A stretch of DNA of 64,000 nt. It comes from Labia minor (Eukaryota; Arthropoda; Insecta; Dermaptera; Spongiphoridae). The stretch is taken from the NCBI GenBank assembly GCA_963082975.1, contig OY720350.1, forward strand, positions 18,384,910 to 18,448,909, given 5' to 3'. Shown here piece by piece: positions 1 through 11,504 of this stretch; within the stretch, counting starts at the first letter, position 1; each line of letters begins with the position of its first letter. The notes below the pieces were generated by a model. That model made no database searches, was not told where the DNA came from, and saw only the letters and a program-made list of their open reading frames with translations. The position numbers were made by a program, and so were the translations under genes.

Positions 1-1539
1 TAACATAATACTGTATATTCATTTCTCCTGGTTTTAATTGTGCAATCAACTTCTTTTCATCATTAATTTTTATAACGTCAAAACGTTTTAATCGTCTGTA
101 ATCCAAAGGTGTGTTGCACTTATTTTTAGCAGAAACCATCTCTTTTTGACATTCACCAGAGCATTTCTGTGATTATCAACATACACCATGAAAATAAATT
201 AAATTTTTTTAAATTATATTTATTAATTATTTAATTAATCGTGGTTTAATTTATATATTAAAAAATAATATATAAACATTTTTTTAGTGAAAAATCATTT
301 TTGCCCAGATATTAATATGTACTTTATATATATATATATAGTATATTTATTTCTTTGGTGCTTTGTTTTATTCTGATCCGCTTTGTATCTCTCTCATGTT
401 AAAGAAAAAAAGAAAGAAAACATTTTCCTTCTTCGTGAATAATAAATTTGCGTCAATGATTCATGTCACGTATTTATTTGCAAACATTTGCTATTCTCGC
501 GGTTAAATTGCTAATTTTTTTTTTCTCTCTCTCGAGTAAAGTGTTTTAATGGAAGTTATATAATTCGATTTGCCACCCCGAAAATGGCCATCTCTTTACG
601 TAACTAGACAATAGAGCATAGAAAATTGCCCTTTTGCTTTGCCGCCCTATAAACAACCCTTTGATTCACCCATCCCTTTACGAGTGCAACCAATGGACGG
701 ACGTGTCCTGAAATATAGAGAAACCAAACAATCATTAGTACTACATTTAACATGAAATATGCTGATTTAATTAAAGGACTGAATGAATGGCCCTTTCGCT
801 GACCAAACGACTCCACTTGTTTTTCATATTTTCTATTATCATTCAAATTCTTACTTGAAGGGTCATTGGAATATTTTGCCAATTATTTAACAATATTTTC
901 CTATTCATAAAAGAGACGATTGTTCAATCTATTTATGTAAATATTTTCAATTTAATTTAATAAACGGTATTAATTATCTAATTACTTCTATTCTCAAATT
1001 TAAATTTATACTTAAAATATATAACTTTGTCTAATATACTTATATATCATTTTATGATATTTAAAAAAGAATTAAATTTGTGTTTATAAAATGTAGAATG
1101 CAAAATATTAGGATAATATGTAAAGGATAATTTGAAATTAAAGATATCTAACAAAATCTCAAAAGACCCTTGTCAAATGCAAGTATTTTTCGAAATTTGT
1201 ATGAAAAAGATTCCATCAATATTGAATAAAATTTTACATGTTGATACTAGTAACTTATAAAGGGGACTGAGAATTTTTGGCTCATAAATTTCAATTAAAT
1301 TCACATTTCAGAATTTTCCCTTTTTTCGAATGAATAAAGTAAATTTATACTACCAGAACCAGTATTTTTTTTTTTTTTTGAATACCAATTTTCCAAAATT
1401 AAACACGCTTTCAAAATATTATTTCACAATGAATCTTAACATATTTATTTTCAATGAACAAATAAAACAGTTCTTTTGTGTGTTAGACAAATTCTTCCAG
1501 GACGGTCTCCTAAAGTTTTCACTATTTTATACTATAGAT
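1..1539. other. AT-rich intergenic DNA, no gene seen
   Basis: A/T-run sequence with a short TA tract near 329-341. A 92-codon minus-strand frame at 604-882 has no recognisable domain and lies in a slightly more balanced patch (540-880). I see no transposon ends or RNA gene. Confidence 0.5.
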
Positions 1540-1788
1540 CAGTGATTCTCCAGTGCCGCGAGATTATCAAAATTTGTGTGCTGCCAAATTATTACAAATG
1601 TAAAGAGGCTCTTAAACATTTCCGACTTTTTTTTCTAAATTTTTTCAATATGATTAAAAAAAAAAAAAATGTAAACCTTTTTTGGGACCAATATGGTAAA
1701 CTTTTACACTTATCTTTTTCTTTGTGTGCCGCCAAATTTTTAAACCATTAAAAGTGTGCCGCGGTAAAAAAAAGGTTGAGCATCACTG
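1540..1788. mobile_element. hAT-type MITE (about 249 bp)
   Basis: The left end starts CAGTGATTCTCCAG and the right end finishes GGTTGAGCATCACTG, an imperfect terminal inverted repeat of the CAGTG...CACTG kind typical of hAT transposons. The flanking 8-mers CTATAGAT (1532-1539) and ATATAGGT (1789-1796) agree at 6 of 8 positions, as expected for an old 8-bp target duplication. The interior is A/T-rich and non-coding; frames crossing it are not genes. It would have needed a hAT transposase from elsewhere to move. Confidence 0.65.
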
Positions 1789-1796
1789 ATATAGGT

Positions 1797-2611
1797 AGTA
1801 TTAAATTTATTTACAGAGGGTCCGGCAGGGAGGGGTGTTACGTTTTAGAGTCCGCCATAACTTAGGTGAAAGGAGGGCTAGCGCATACGCAAAGGTTGAT
1901 ATACATTCGTTATTATTTGCCATTTCAGTAGTCATGGAGCCTTGGTCGATTGAACAACGAGTCTTTGTTTACGGTATTTTTTTTTTTCTTAATTATTTAT
2001 TGATAATAACTATAAAATTCTCAATATAACTAATATTTATATTATTTAAATGGTAAATTAACAATAAAAAATGATCTTTTGACAACTTTGAAAAATTCAC
2101 AGATATTTGCAACCCCCTTTGACTTCTTTACTTCACTATAATAACCATTCTTTTTTTTTGCTTGTGGGTGGACAAAGGATACTTTTCAGGGACAATACCA
2201 CTGATCCCTTGAGGCCAGCTGCAAAGGTCTAAAATGACCTAAACCAAAAAGGGGTTGTTGTCTCATTCACTCTCTCTTTCTCTCTCATTTTTTTTTAAGG
2301 ATGAAAAAGATGAAAAAAGGCAGTTTTTTCAAACTGTCACTAACAGAACGAGTCGACACAAATTACATAAAAAAAAAACGACGAGATACACCCATCTGTA
2401 TGGATACTAGAGTAAATAAAACGATATTTGAATTTAGATTAACTGAGAAGTTTTTTTTATTTTTCAATTTGAATTATGACAACGCATCACATTTATAGCA
2501 TTTAATTTTTATTCATATTTATAAATGATGGACAATTAATGTATAATTAAAATTAAACCAGAAATTTATTATACAAATAGAATTAAAATTATGTTTATAT
2601 AATTATTAATA
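1797..2611. other. Intergenic DNA with one higher-complexity patch
   Basis: Mostly A/T-rich. The patch at 2160-2250 is balanced and non-repetitive within the window. No gene, RNA or transposon end is recognised. Confidence 0.4.
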
Positions 2612-2858
2612 TTTATCTATCTCTGCGGTTCTACGGAATTCGAATGTTCTTTGGCACAGCAACCACATTTCTCCAAGTGTCCCTATATCCTGAGCTATAA
2701 CCATCCAAATCCTACCCTCTCCCATCTTTCTTACGACCCTTCCTACATTGTCTGCCCACCATGTCTTTTAACCATTTGTTTCTTAATTGGTCTCCCCACA
2801 AATAGACTTTTCGCCAGTTTTTTTTCCCCATTCTTGCCACGTGTCCTGTCCTTCGCTA
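2612..2858 (-). pseudogene. Non-LTR (LINE) reverse transcriptase tail, degenerate
   Basis: Read on the minus strand this matches, with many substitutions and frameshifts, the LINE tail at 37515-37921. Shared landmarks are a GRP-type proline motif, a DNV/QC-R region and an IAQ-D-GT/AW stretch. In intact LINEs this is the short conserved piece after the reverse transcriptase domain, near the end of ORF2. The copy is dead and keeps only the extreme 3' part. A hAT-like element interrupts it at about 2859, and LINE sequence resumes at about 3072-3121 (GATGCATAGA is shared with the 37.8-kb copy). The catalytic part of the reverse transcriptase is absent, so the clade cannot be named. Confidence 0.6.
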
Positions 2859-3076
2859 GGCTGACCAAACGTCCCGTTTGTCCGTGATTGTCCCACTTTT
2901 AGGTGCACTGTCCCGGCGTCTCGAAAAAATGTTTTCGGGACAGCCTATTGTCCCGTTTTTTTTAAATATTTAGGACATTTCATACTTTTTTTTCAAATTT
3001 TTTTCAATTTGGTTCTAAAAAAAAAATAAATAAAAAGGTCCCGGTTTGGTGTTTTCGAAATATGATCATCCGCAGC
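2859..3076. mobile_element. hAT-like non-autonomous element inserted in the LINE tail
   Basis: The left end reads TAGGCTGACCAAACGTCCCG and the right end is an imperfect inverse (GATCATCC after a GTCCCGGTTTGG block). This TAGGGTGACCA...TGGTCACCCTA style of terminus is widespread among animal hAT-like repeats. The interior repeats GTCCCG words around A/T runs. It lies between two pieces of LINE sequence that are contiguous in the 37.5-kb copy, so it is younger than that LINE insertion. A clean target duplication is not visible. Confidence 0.5.
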
Positions 3077-3121
3077 CTTCTCGATTTTAATACTCTATGT
3101 CTGGAGATGCATAGATGTTTT
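3077..3121 (-). pseudogene. Continuation of the interrupted LINE tail
   Basis: After the hAT-like insertion the sequence again aligns to the 37.7-37.8-kb LINE tail, including GCAGC-TTCT and GATGCATAGA. It shows that 2612-3121 was one LINE fragment before interruption. Confidence 0.5.
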
Positions 3122-3450
3122 AATTAATATATAATAAATATATTAACCCTATCCACAGTGTTAATCGGAAAATCAAATGTAAAAATTTAATCATGTTATT
3201 TTATGCAACATGATTCATGTTGCGATTTTTTATTAAAAACTTCCTTTTGAAAAAAAAAATTACTATCAAATAAATTTACCTCATGGAATGATAAGTAAAA
3301 GGTACTTTAAAGACACAAGGATTGATAAAATTTGTGCTAATAGAATCCAATTTGGAACTTGTATTATTTTCATTTAATCTGTTCAACTATTGTTTTTTAA
3401 TAAAAATGTAATTTATATAATATTCAAATTTATTTATACAAGTATTTATA
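3122..3450. other. AT-rich intergenic DNA
   Basis: A/T-rich sequence with poly-A and poly-T runs. Nothing recognisable. Confidence 0.4.
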
Positions 3451-3788
3451 AATAACGGAATTTTGTAAATTAAACCACATATTGATATTTGTTATTGTAA
3501 ATTTATTCAAAAAATACAAACATATACACAACGTTTCGATTGCTACTTCTGCAATCGTTCTCAAGCGACTGCACTGAATTTGTAAGCACGTTCCGAGCGC
3601 CATCTGGTTGGTCACTTAGGTCTTATATTAAGTATCATTGGTCACTTGTCACTGGACACTAGAACAGTGCAGTCGCTTGAGAACAATTGCAGAAGTAGCA
3701 ATCGAAACGTTGTGTATAAGTTTGTATTTTTTGAATAAATTTACAATAACAAATATCAATATGTGGTTTAATTTACAAAATTCCGTTA
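3451..3788. repeat. Fold-back element: two inverted arms of about 125 bp around an 88-bp spacer
   Basis: Arms at 3451-3576 and 3665-3788 are near-perfect reverse complements, running from TTCCGTTA at the outside to CAGTGCAGTCGCTT at the inside. The arm contains GCTTGAGAACGATTGCAGAAG and a run resembling a transposon 3' tail (TTGAATAAATTTACAATAAC). The spacer 3577-3664 is unique here. Both arms give look-alike 60-codon frames, which only reflects the symmetry. The parent element is unknown; a LINE or Penelope-like 3' end duplicated in inverse orientation is possible. Confidence 0.75.
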
Positions 3789-4279
3789 TAAATAAAACAA
3801 CCACTAAAGCTTTAATAATTTAAGTATTTATAAATTATTTCAATTTTAATTTTTTTTTTACTAACAATTTTATATTAATCAGAAGTCTAATTAATTTTTT
3901 TTTACAATTTTTAAAGAATTTTTCTAATAAAATATAATTGCAAGTGAAAGAACACTTAGAACTTAATTTAATTTTAATTAATAATTTTTTTTAGGTATAT
4001 TATTTTAATTATTATTAGGTAGGAGAAGGTATTTGTCAAGTAAAGGATATATATATTTTTCCATTTAATAAAATTATATAGTAGGAATGTGGATGAAGAA
4101 ATCATGAGCTCACGTGATAGTAGGGGTGCTAATATCTTTCTTACAATGAAAGATTTTGTCCTCTACTTAAGTAAATAAGAAGTAATTCCAGATTTTTAAA
4201 AATATATCATGAATGAAAAAAAAATTATTTATATAACATATTATTATATCATTTTTATAAAAAAAAAACCTTATAAATG
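3789..4279. other. AT-rich intergenic DNA
   Basis: A/T-rich with short homopolymer runs. No feature seen. Confidence 0.4.
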
Positions 4280-4710
4280 ATAAGCAGGTCATTTATCAAG
4301 AAATAAATTTGGCTCCCCTTCTCTCCCCTTTTGGCACAATTGTCAACTTGTATACCATTGTGTATATTTTGACAAAAAAAAAAAATTTTATTTGGTTTCT
4401 AAAGTTTGGCCCTATGGATCTGTGGAGGGTGAATGCAAGGTATATACAATGGCCCTCTGTCCCTCCTTATTATGCTCAGGTGGGAATCAAGACGGGTCTC
4501 CTAATTTTGGTTGGCAATGACAATGGGGAAAGTTAGCCCTTTAGCTTAAACACCCTCCCCTTGTGTTGAGGGCCAGATTGCCCCTCAATCCAGGGCCATA
4601 AAGTCACTGAACCTACTGCTTATGAACCAATTATCGAGATTCTTCAGAAAGATAAATGGAAAGTCCGTTTCAAAAAGGACCACTCAGACGAAAAGCATCA
4701 CTGATTTAGG
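4280..4710. other. Higher-complexity non-coding island
   Basis: Base composition becomes balanced, with C/T-rich words, no internal repeat and no match to any other repeat in the window. The longest frame (4309-4536) has no recognisable domain. It is a candidate conserved non-coding or regulatory segment, or an unrecognised old transposon. Confidence 0.3.
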
Positions 4711-5651
4711 CTATTTATTCTTTTATCATCATTTCGAGAGTATAAATTTAGCATTTGATTTTCTGTTATTTTTCACAGACCCCATTTAAAATTCGTAATA
4801 AATTTTTATCAATAGATCTAATAACAATATAAAGATATAAAATTGTAAATATTGATTAGATGTGAATAAAATAAATAGAAAGGAGAATTGATTCATTGAC
4901 ATAATAAAATCAATGTTTATAGAGTTTTAGAAGAAACTTTATTATTATTGAAATCAAAAAGAAGAGAGATGGAAATAAATATTATTTCTTTTGCAGTGTG
5001 TCAAATGTACACTTTCTTGGCAAATTGGAAAATTCAAACAAATATTTTTAAAAATGAAAAGAGCTTTGTTCATTCAAAACTCATCGTTATTCTATAAACC
5101 AAAAAAAACAAAAAAAACAACAGATTTTAATCGATGAATTGAGCCTAAAATAATGGATCAAGAATTTTTATTATTTAAAAACTTGTTTTTTTTATGTTTC
5201 AGGGCGTAGGTATATATGCACAAAATAAAATATTTTTTATCGTTCAAAAATATAATTTAGGTGATATCAAAATTATTCGAAATTTTTTTCCATTGAATAA
5301 TTCTTTATTTACATTAAAAATGATAATTTAGTTTTATAATACATAAATCACCATTTGACAGTTTATTATTATAGTCATTATAATAAAATTTAGATTTTTC
5401 ACATACTTAAACAGAGATACCATTTTATAAAAAAGAAAAACACAAAAAAGCGTTTCTTTTTATTAAATTTTGAATTTTTTGTTGAGATTCAAAAAGCATA
5501 CATAAGTGTTTATATTTCTAAATATTGTAATTAAATTTTTACACAAAATTTAGAAACTTATCAAATCAAATAAATTATTGTAATATTAAGAAAATATAAA
5601 CAAATATATAGTATAATTAAAAATATATAATCTGACATTTTATAAAATTAT
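4711..5651. other. AT-rich intergenic DNA
   Basis: Long A/T-rich tract without transposon ends, RNA genes or coding signal. Confidence 0.4.
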
Positions 5652-5653
5652 TA

Positions 5654-6059
5654 CAATGAACACTTTATATAAGCAACCTCTCTATAAGAAACATACTTAA
5701 TAAGCAACCTATCTATAGATGAGACTATTTTTACTTCAACTGTTCTGTATAAGCAATTTAATTTTTTTAAAGCTAAATATTTGAGTTGATAGCTGTTCAC
5801 AACAACAAAACTTCAAATTTTAAAAAATTATGTTATTGTAATATGTTTGTGTTTTCTGCTGCCAGTATTGAGGTTAATTTCTGTTAAATAGAATAGTTAC
5901 TTATATTTATTCTGACACAGTTGAGTTGATAAAAAAAATAATTAAAAATATTTTCCAGGCGGTAACTATTTTTATACTCTTTTTTTCCCTATAACTAACT
6001 TAAAGAAAGATTTTTATTGAAATTGGTTAAAATGAGTTGCTTATATATAGCGTTCATTG
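5654..6059. mobile_element. pogo/Tigger-like MITE (about 406 bp)
   Basis: The left end CAATGAACACTTTATATAAG and the right end (inverse CAATGAACGCTATATATAAG) form an imperfect 26-bp terminal inverted repeat. TA dinucleotides flank it at 5652-5653 and 6060-6061. The pattern resembles the CAGTGAAACCTCTATAAACGAAC termini of pogo-type elements, and a second copy of the AAGCAACCT-CTATA motif follows inside the left end, also usual for pogo. The interior is non-coding. Confidence 0.6.
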
Positions 6060-6061
6060 TA

Positions 6062-6379
6062 TTATAAATTTTTGTTAAACTGTTGAATTTCAGGACAAAT
6101 GTACAATGTTTTAATAAAATGTATAATAGAAAAATTAATGAACTACTTCAATCTCTATGCTAATTAATCGAAGTAAAAATATTATACGAATAAATAATAT
6201 ATTTATGAAATATATACGTATGTACAATATTTTTCAAGAATAATAGATATATATGTATGTATTTTAGTAATGAATTGATTTAATCGAAATGAAAAGTGAT
6301 TAAATATATATTTACTTTCTCAAAGAACGATATTCATGAATTTCGACAGCTGTTCAATAATGTTTCATGAATGATGCTT
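6062..6379. other. AT-rich intergenic DNA
   Basis: A/T-rich sequence with ATGAATGAATGAATGA-type short repeats just beyond its end (6408-6425). No gene. Confidence 0.4.
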
Positions 6380-6830
6380 ACCTTTCATTAAAAACATATT
6401 TTTTTTATGAATGAATGAATGAATGATTCAGTTATTCAGGGATGATGACACTCTCGTACAGGCCATCCTCTAGATTGATGATTAGATCAATCCCATGCTT
6501 TAGGCGCAATTGAATTTCGGCATCATTTGATGATCATAATATGATACGTGCGAATGAAAACCTCCTCCTCTTGCCATTACTCCTCTCTCTCTGGTCCCTC
6601 TTGAAATAAATTCATTGGAAACCGCGCGAAATGATTTCAATAGCCAGGAGAGAGGACTAAGATTTGAAGATAAATCATTTATCACGATCATCAGCCCGGC
6701 TGCATTAACGCCCTTGGGGCCAAGTAACAATTTGATTAAACGCTCTATCATTGAGTCATCGAATGCACTAGCATCAAATCATCAAAGTATATAGCGTTGC
6801 TAGGCGACACTCGATTTGATTATATGGATT
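6380..6830. other. Higher-complexity island rich in ATGATTAGATCAATC-type words
   Basis: A balanced, non-repetitive block. It contains several homeodomain-like ATTA/TGATTGAT words (around 6474-6492) and a GC-richer run at 6690-6725. The 83-codon minus-strand frame has no known domain and probably is not a gene. It may be regulatory; this rests only on composition and motif impression. Confidence 0.3.
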
Positions 6831-6980
6831 ACTATTACCATTCACTAACTAATTGAAAAATAAAATAAAAAAAATATCAATAATCAATATTTCCTTAAAT
6901 CACACAAAAAAAAAATTAAAATTATATACATAGATAGATATATATATTATTTTTAAGATTAATGAATTTTTTTATTTTCA

Positions 6981-7594
6981 TTTTTACTATCTCGCCAGTG
7001 ATAGTATTGCGATCACGAAAATTTTCGATGTTGAGATTTTGATGTTTTTATACGTTTTGAAGGTTCCTGAATTATTTTCACTTCAGGTTGAGAAAAATGT
7101 CTGTGTGTGGGTATGTGTGTGTGTGTATGTAACCAAGATTACGCAAAAACGGTTTGAGCTAGAATGATGAAATTCGGTACATGGGCATTATTCAAAATTC
7201 ATAGTTTTCTCTCAACTTTTGAGAAATGTAGCTCAACCGGAAGAGGGTCATTACTTACAACGTTTTGATTTTATTTCTTCAAAAGTGACCGTAAAAATAA
7301 AGATATATGTTTGATAATTTTTCACATGATTAATAATTGTATAAAACTGCTATATATAGAATTTCAACTTGATTGAATCACTGAATTAGAATTAGTTTTT
7401 TAACACTGCAAATCTCACGCCCCAACACTTGACGTAGTGCCATCAACAATGAGCCAAACATGCGCTGGATTAATAAATATTATTTATTAATTTTAATTTA
7501 TAATTTAATTAATTAAATTAAATTTAAATTAATATATGTTATTTAATCCAATTCAAATTTGCGAGATAGTCGAGTGGAGACACTCCAGATTTTT
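6981..7594 (+). mobile_element. Family A Helentron-like non-autonomous element (HINE), copy A1
   Basis: Starts TTTTTACTATCTCGCC. A GT-rich microsatellite lies about 130 bp in (7105-7130). The reverse complement of the 5' motif (GCGAGATAGT, 7561-7570) sits about 20 bp before the 3' end, followed by the hairpin GGAG-ACA-CTCC. The end reads CTCCAGATTTTT. This asymmetrical inverted repeat plus 3' hairpin is the HINE/DINE-1 layout known for Helentrons. No coding capacity. Confidence 0.7.
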
Positions 7595-8067
7595 AATTTT
7601 GTATTATTAATTGAGTGAGAAATTTATAAGATTTTTCAATCTAGATATTTGATGATGAATTATTCTGGTATTTGACTTGATATCATTTTTTATAGTTTTC
7701 AAGTATATAATGCAACACACACCTAAGTATATATTTCGTTTATAGATAATATCTAAAAAAGAATATGAAAGTATTCTGCATTTTAATCTCATTAAATATT
7801 ATTTCATCAATTTAGCTAATAAACTTTTTCAAACAAAAACAAAATCATACTTAATATTAAAAATATTAAAAAATAATAAATTAATAAATCAATAATGTTG
7901 CAGTTTCATTTTTTTTAAAAAAAAATTAATAACTCAATCAAATATAAAAGTCAAACGTATTTAGCGTAACAGAATGCATTTTTATGAAAATGAATACAAA
8001 AACAATTCTATTAACTCATTAATTGTTTCCTAGAAATAGGAGAACGCTAAGATAATTTTTTTTATCT
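7595..8067. other. AT-rich intergenic DNA
   Basis: A/T-rich spacer between copy A1 and a solo family A 3' end. No feature seen. Confidence 0.4.
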
Positions 8068-8181
8068 ATTTTATTAATTTTAATTTATAATTTAATTAAT
8101 TAAATTAAATTTAAATTAATATATGTTATTTAATCCAATTCAAATTTGCGAGATAGTCGAGTGGAGACACTCCAGATTTTT
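8068..8181 (+). mobile_element. Family A solo 3' end (A1b)
   Basis: These 114 bp are almost identical to the last part of copy A1 (7480-7594), from the TTATTAATTTTAATTTATAA tract through GCGAGATAGT, the 3' hairpin and CTCCAGATTTTT. No 5' part is present. It may be a truncated insertion or a local duplication of the A1 end. Confidence 0.7.
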
Positions 8182-8640
8182 TCAAAAGTAGGGGTACCGA
8201 AATTGGACTTTGAAGCAAATAGAGTTAAAAATAGATCCACCACTTTCAAAATTGTATTATATTATAAATTTACATTTAATTAAAATAAAAAATTATAAAT
8301 TAGAAAATATTTAGGTTAATACTCAATTAAATCCTTCATCTTTATTTGATTAAACAAACTATGGTATATGGATGTAATTATAGTTTGCTAATAATAATAA
8401 TAATAATATTATCATAAGGCTACAATTATTATGATAAAGAGTGCAATCCTTTATATTGGAGAGTTCGATCCTGCTAATTAACTTTGATATAAAACATATT
8501 TATTTATTTGTTTGTTTGTTGAAAATTGGAACAAATAATTTAAAAACAGACAATTATTTAAAAAGAGATTTGTTTTTCAATGAGTGGGGTAGTTTTGATA
8601 GTAAATGTCAGGTTAAGAAACAAAACGGATATGTTCTTTG
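8182..8640. other. Intergenic DNA
   Basis: A/T-rich with an AAT microsatellite at about 8390-8408. A 99-codon plus-strand frame (8441-8740) overlaps the next feature and is not recognised. Confidence 0.4.
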
Positions 8641-8673
8641 CTGGGTGACCGCCTGGGAACTCAATGTGCTGTT
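8641..8673 (+). pseudogene. 5S rRNA-like fragment
   Basis: The stretch around GGGTGACCGCCTGGGAA followed by GTGCTGTT closely matches the 3' third of animal 5S rRNA (usual context GGATGGGTGACCGCCTGGGAA...GGGTGCTGT). The 5' two thirds, including the internal promoter boxes, are not visible upstream. It is therefore a fragment, either a 5S pseudogene or the remains of a 5S-derived SINE. Chance similarity cannot be excluded because the match is short. Confidence 0.4.
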
Positions 8674-8779
8674 TATTACACTTTATTATCTTCTCCAGAA
8701 ATGCACGGCCATATCCATTAAACATTACCGGTTCAGGTAGAACCTGGACAATATATTATATCTATAAAACCATGTGCTT

Positions 8780-9560
8780 TATAAAGTGTTCTATAATCAG
8801 CAATGGATTTTTATGTCCCGCCTCCCATTGACCATCCTATTTTTTCCTGTTCGTCTCCCTCATCCCAACACCCTGGAAGAATCCGTCCGTTATTGGCTTT
8901 CCGTTTTCCTTATAGATTTTCGCTACCCATAAAAATGCAACTATTTCCCTTTTTGCAACGTATTTCAAATAAAAGAGCTCATAATTAACGAACTGGAACT
9001 CGATTTGTATATAAAAATATAAAAATAACTGGCTATTCAATAAAAACGGTGTCTGAGTGCTGCAACCATCCAAACATTGCATTCAATTTTATATCTCTTC
9101 TTAGCAACAATGTTGCTCCTGAATAGAACAAAGTAACCCCTTTGACAAAAGACAACATAAAATATATTCTAACTTTATTATCCCGCGTCTTATTAACCTT
9201 TCTGTCATTTTTTATATTCCCGCCTATAAAAAGTTCGGATTATAAAGTCGTTTATATATAAGATGGCGGCGAAATTTTATAGACGCAATTAAAATATCTA
9301 ATAGTGGAGGATTAAGAAAAAGATACGGGGAGAGAAGAAAAGCAGTGTCGATGGGTTTATAGGCCAGGATTTTCCATGGCCCTGATGCAAGAAATCAAAT
9401 TTTGGAATGGATGGCTTTTGTGTGTCAGTTCGTCCATAAACCATTTTAGCTCTTCTCTTTTTTGAATTATGATTAGATATATATTTTGTATTATATTGTA
9501 AGCAACATTGCGAAGTATTACGACCAAAAAAACCTTTTGTAATCCAGACATATTTTAATG
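8780..9560. other. Higher-complexity non-coding island
   Basis: Balanced, non-repetitive sequence with short frames on both strands (8803-8988 plus, 8837-9082 minus, 9357-9551 minus), none with a recognisable domain. Candidate conserved non-coding DNA. Confidence 0.3.
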
Positions 9561-9649
9561 CCCAACCGTTTGTAGTAATAACAATTTCATATCTTTTTAT
9601 TTTTTATTTTTTTTTTTTTACAAATTAAACTTCACAAATATCCAAATCA

Positions 9650-10170
9650 GATTGGGATGCTTGGTTACTTTTTCCCTATTTCGTACATCCCTCCCTTTGA
9701 CATGTGTAATACTCCCAAAAGAGACTCCGATCCGCTTATTCTTGCCTTTATCTTAATCCGATAACAGAGAAAAGAAAATGCAACCGTATTATTTCGCCTC
9801 GCATATTAATTCCCATTGGATATTTTTTTTTTGCTTTTTTTTTTTTATACCACCCTCCAATGTTGTTCATTCATCGATTGGGGAAGCGCATCGTCAGGAA
9901 AACTTGAGCAACGGGAAACAGACATTTGTCAATTGTCTGCCATTTCCTTTGAACGAGAAGTTCATTTAGAGTAGAGATCACATGTATTCGAATGGATTGG
10001 GTGGTTACCGAATGGGGGGTGGGGGGTGGGAGTTGGATGAATTTATATTGAAATAGACCACGCTTGTGGGTGGGTGTCTGTCATTAGTTTGTAAGGAGTG
10101 TTGGCCATCAGTGAAACGCAAAAGGGATTGCGTTTCCTTCCACGATTTATCATCGCCCCAGTTGACAATT
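9650..10170. other. Higher-complexity non-coding island
   Basis: A balanced block with C/T-rich words, a G-rich run at 10015-10032, and the near-repeat AACGCAAAAGGGATTGCGTT (10115-10134), an imperfect hairpin. No gene is recognised. Confidence 0.3.
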
Positions 10171-10380
10171 GAATTTAAAGAAAAAAAAAATTATTAAGGA
10201 AATACTTTGAAGAGGTTTTTAATAATGAATAATGAAAAATGGTATTAGAAGGCAAAGTAAGCATTTGGAGGGTAGGAGTATTCATCAATTGAGTATTAAG
10301 AATTATTTTGTTAAAACTCACCCATATACTTATATTTAAAAGAAAATTTAATCTAATAAAAATTAAATAAAAAAAAATTA

Positions 10381-10720
10381 TTTTTACCGACCGACGATTG
10401 TTTTCACACCAAATTTCACATGTGGAGATTTTTACATAACTCCACGAATCATGCACTTTGTATTGGTTTTAAATCATCTTCATTAGTTTTTTCTTAATTT
10501 AAAATTATATGACGTCACCCAGCCCTTCATGACCTCGCAGCAAGCGCCTCCTTATATATTATAAATAAAATATAATTAAAAATATTTATGTTATATCCAT
10601 ATCTGTTTTTTTTTTGTATTAATAGATACATTTAAATTATTTGAAATTGTTTCTGGAGCTGGAAATTAATTTATTTCAAACCGTCGGTCGGTTCTGTGCC
10701 TGGCCACACTTCAACTTATT
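10381..10720 (+). mobile_element. Family B HINE, copy B1 (internally deleted)
   Basis: Begins TTTTTACCGACCGACG and ends CAACTTATT, with the inverse subterminal motif CGTCGGTCGGT at 10682-10692. The whole middle, including the GTCY microsatellite core, is missing, so the copy is about 340 bp instead of about 640. The 3' hairpin is mutated (TGCCTGGCCACACTT). One intact TGACGTCA (10510-10517) and one mutated partner 20 bp on remain. Confidence 0.7.
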
Positions 10721-11504
10721 TGTTGATGTTATCATATTGTATAAAATCAATTCTGCTACCTGATGGAATATAATCTGCTGCTATATATATGTTTAAAATA
10801 CAATATATAGAATTTATGAAAGTAGTAGAGACTAAATTTAAAAAAAAAAAAATTATAGCATATTCGATTGCAATCCTGATTTACTGATTAAAATTAGTTT
10901 TAAGTTCAGTTCAGATGCATATTTTTATTATCAAAATTTTAAAAATTGTTAGGATATCTCAATTTTTAAAGTCATAAAACAACTTGTGTTTAAGAACTAC
11001 AGAAATTTGATATTAAAATCTATTCAGTACGAATTAATTCAAATTTGTTTTCATTTAAATTTATTGTTTTGTGATTAATATTCATTTAATATTTTCATTT
11101 AATTGTATAAATAATTCATTAGAAAATAAATATAGCTAAATAATTAAATTGCTTTTTAATTTTTTCAGAAAAAAATATGAATAAGAAAAATATGTCAATT
11201 AACTAGATCGGCTCCAGTTTGTTGACCTCTGTATATTAAATGCACCATTATTGTGTATGAGTTTTAAGTAAATATATAAGATAATCACATAAATATATTC
11301 AATATTTTCAGTAAAAATGTCAAAATATATATATTTTTTTTTCTAATTTCAATTACATTCATATAATTTATATTTTGTATAAATTATGCCTTATACATAT
11401 TTTTTTTAACAATAAGTATTTAGAAAATTTAAAAATGTGTTTTAGACATGTTTTATTTATTTATTTTTAAATATGATCGTCAAAATAAACTTTTGTATCG
11501 TTTT
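10721..11504. other. AT-rich intergenic DNA
   Basis: A/T-rich with short TA tracts. No feature seen. Confidence 0.4.

Noticed and set aside
604-882. 92-codon minus-strand frame as a gene
   Set aside because: No recognisable domain, no support from composition, and frames of this length occur by chance in this window.
3430-3823. Two paralogous small proteins sharing LRTIAEVAIETLCI
   Set aside because: The identical peptides come from the two arms of one inverted repeat read in opposite directions.
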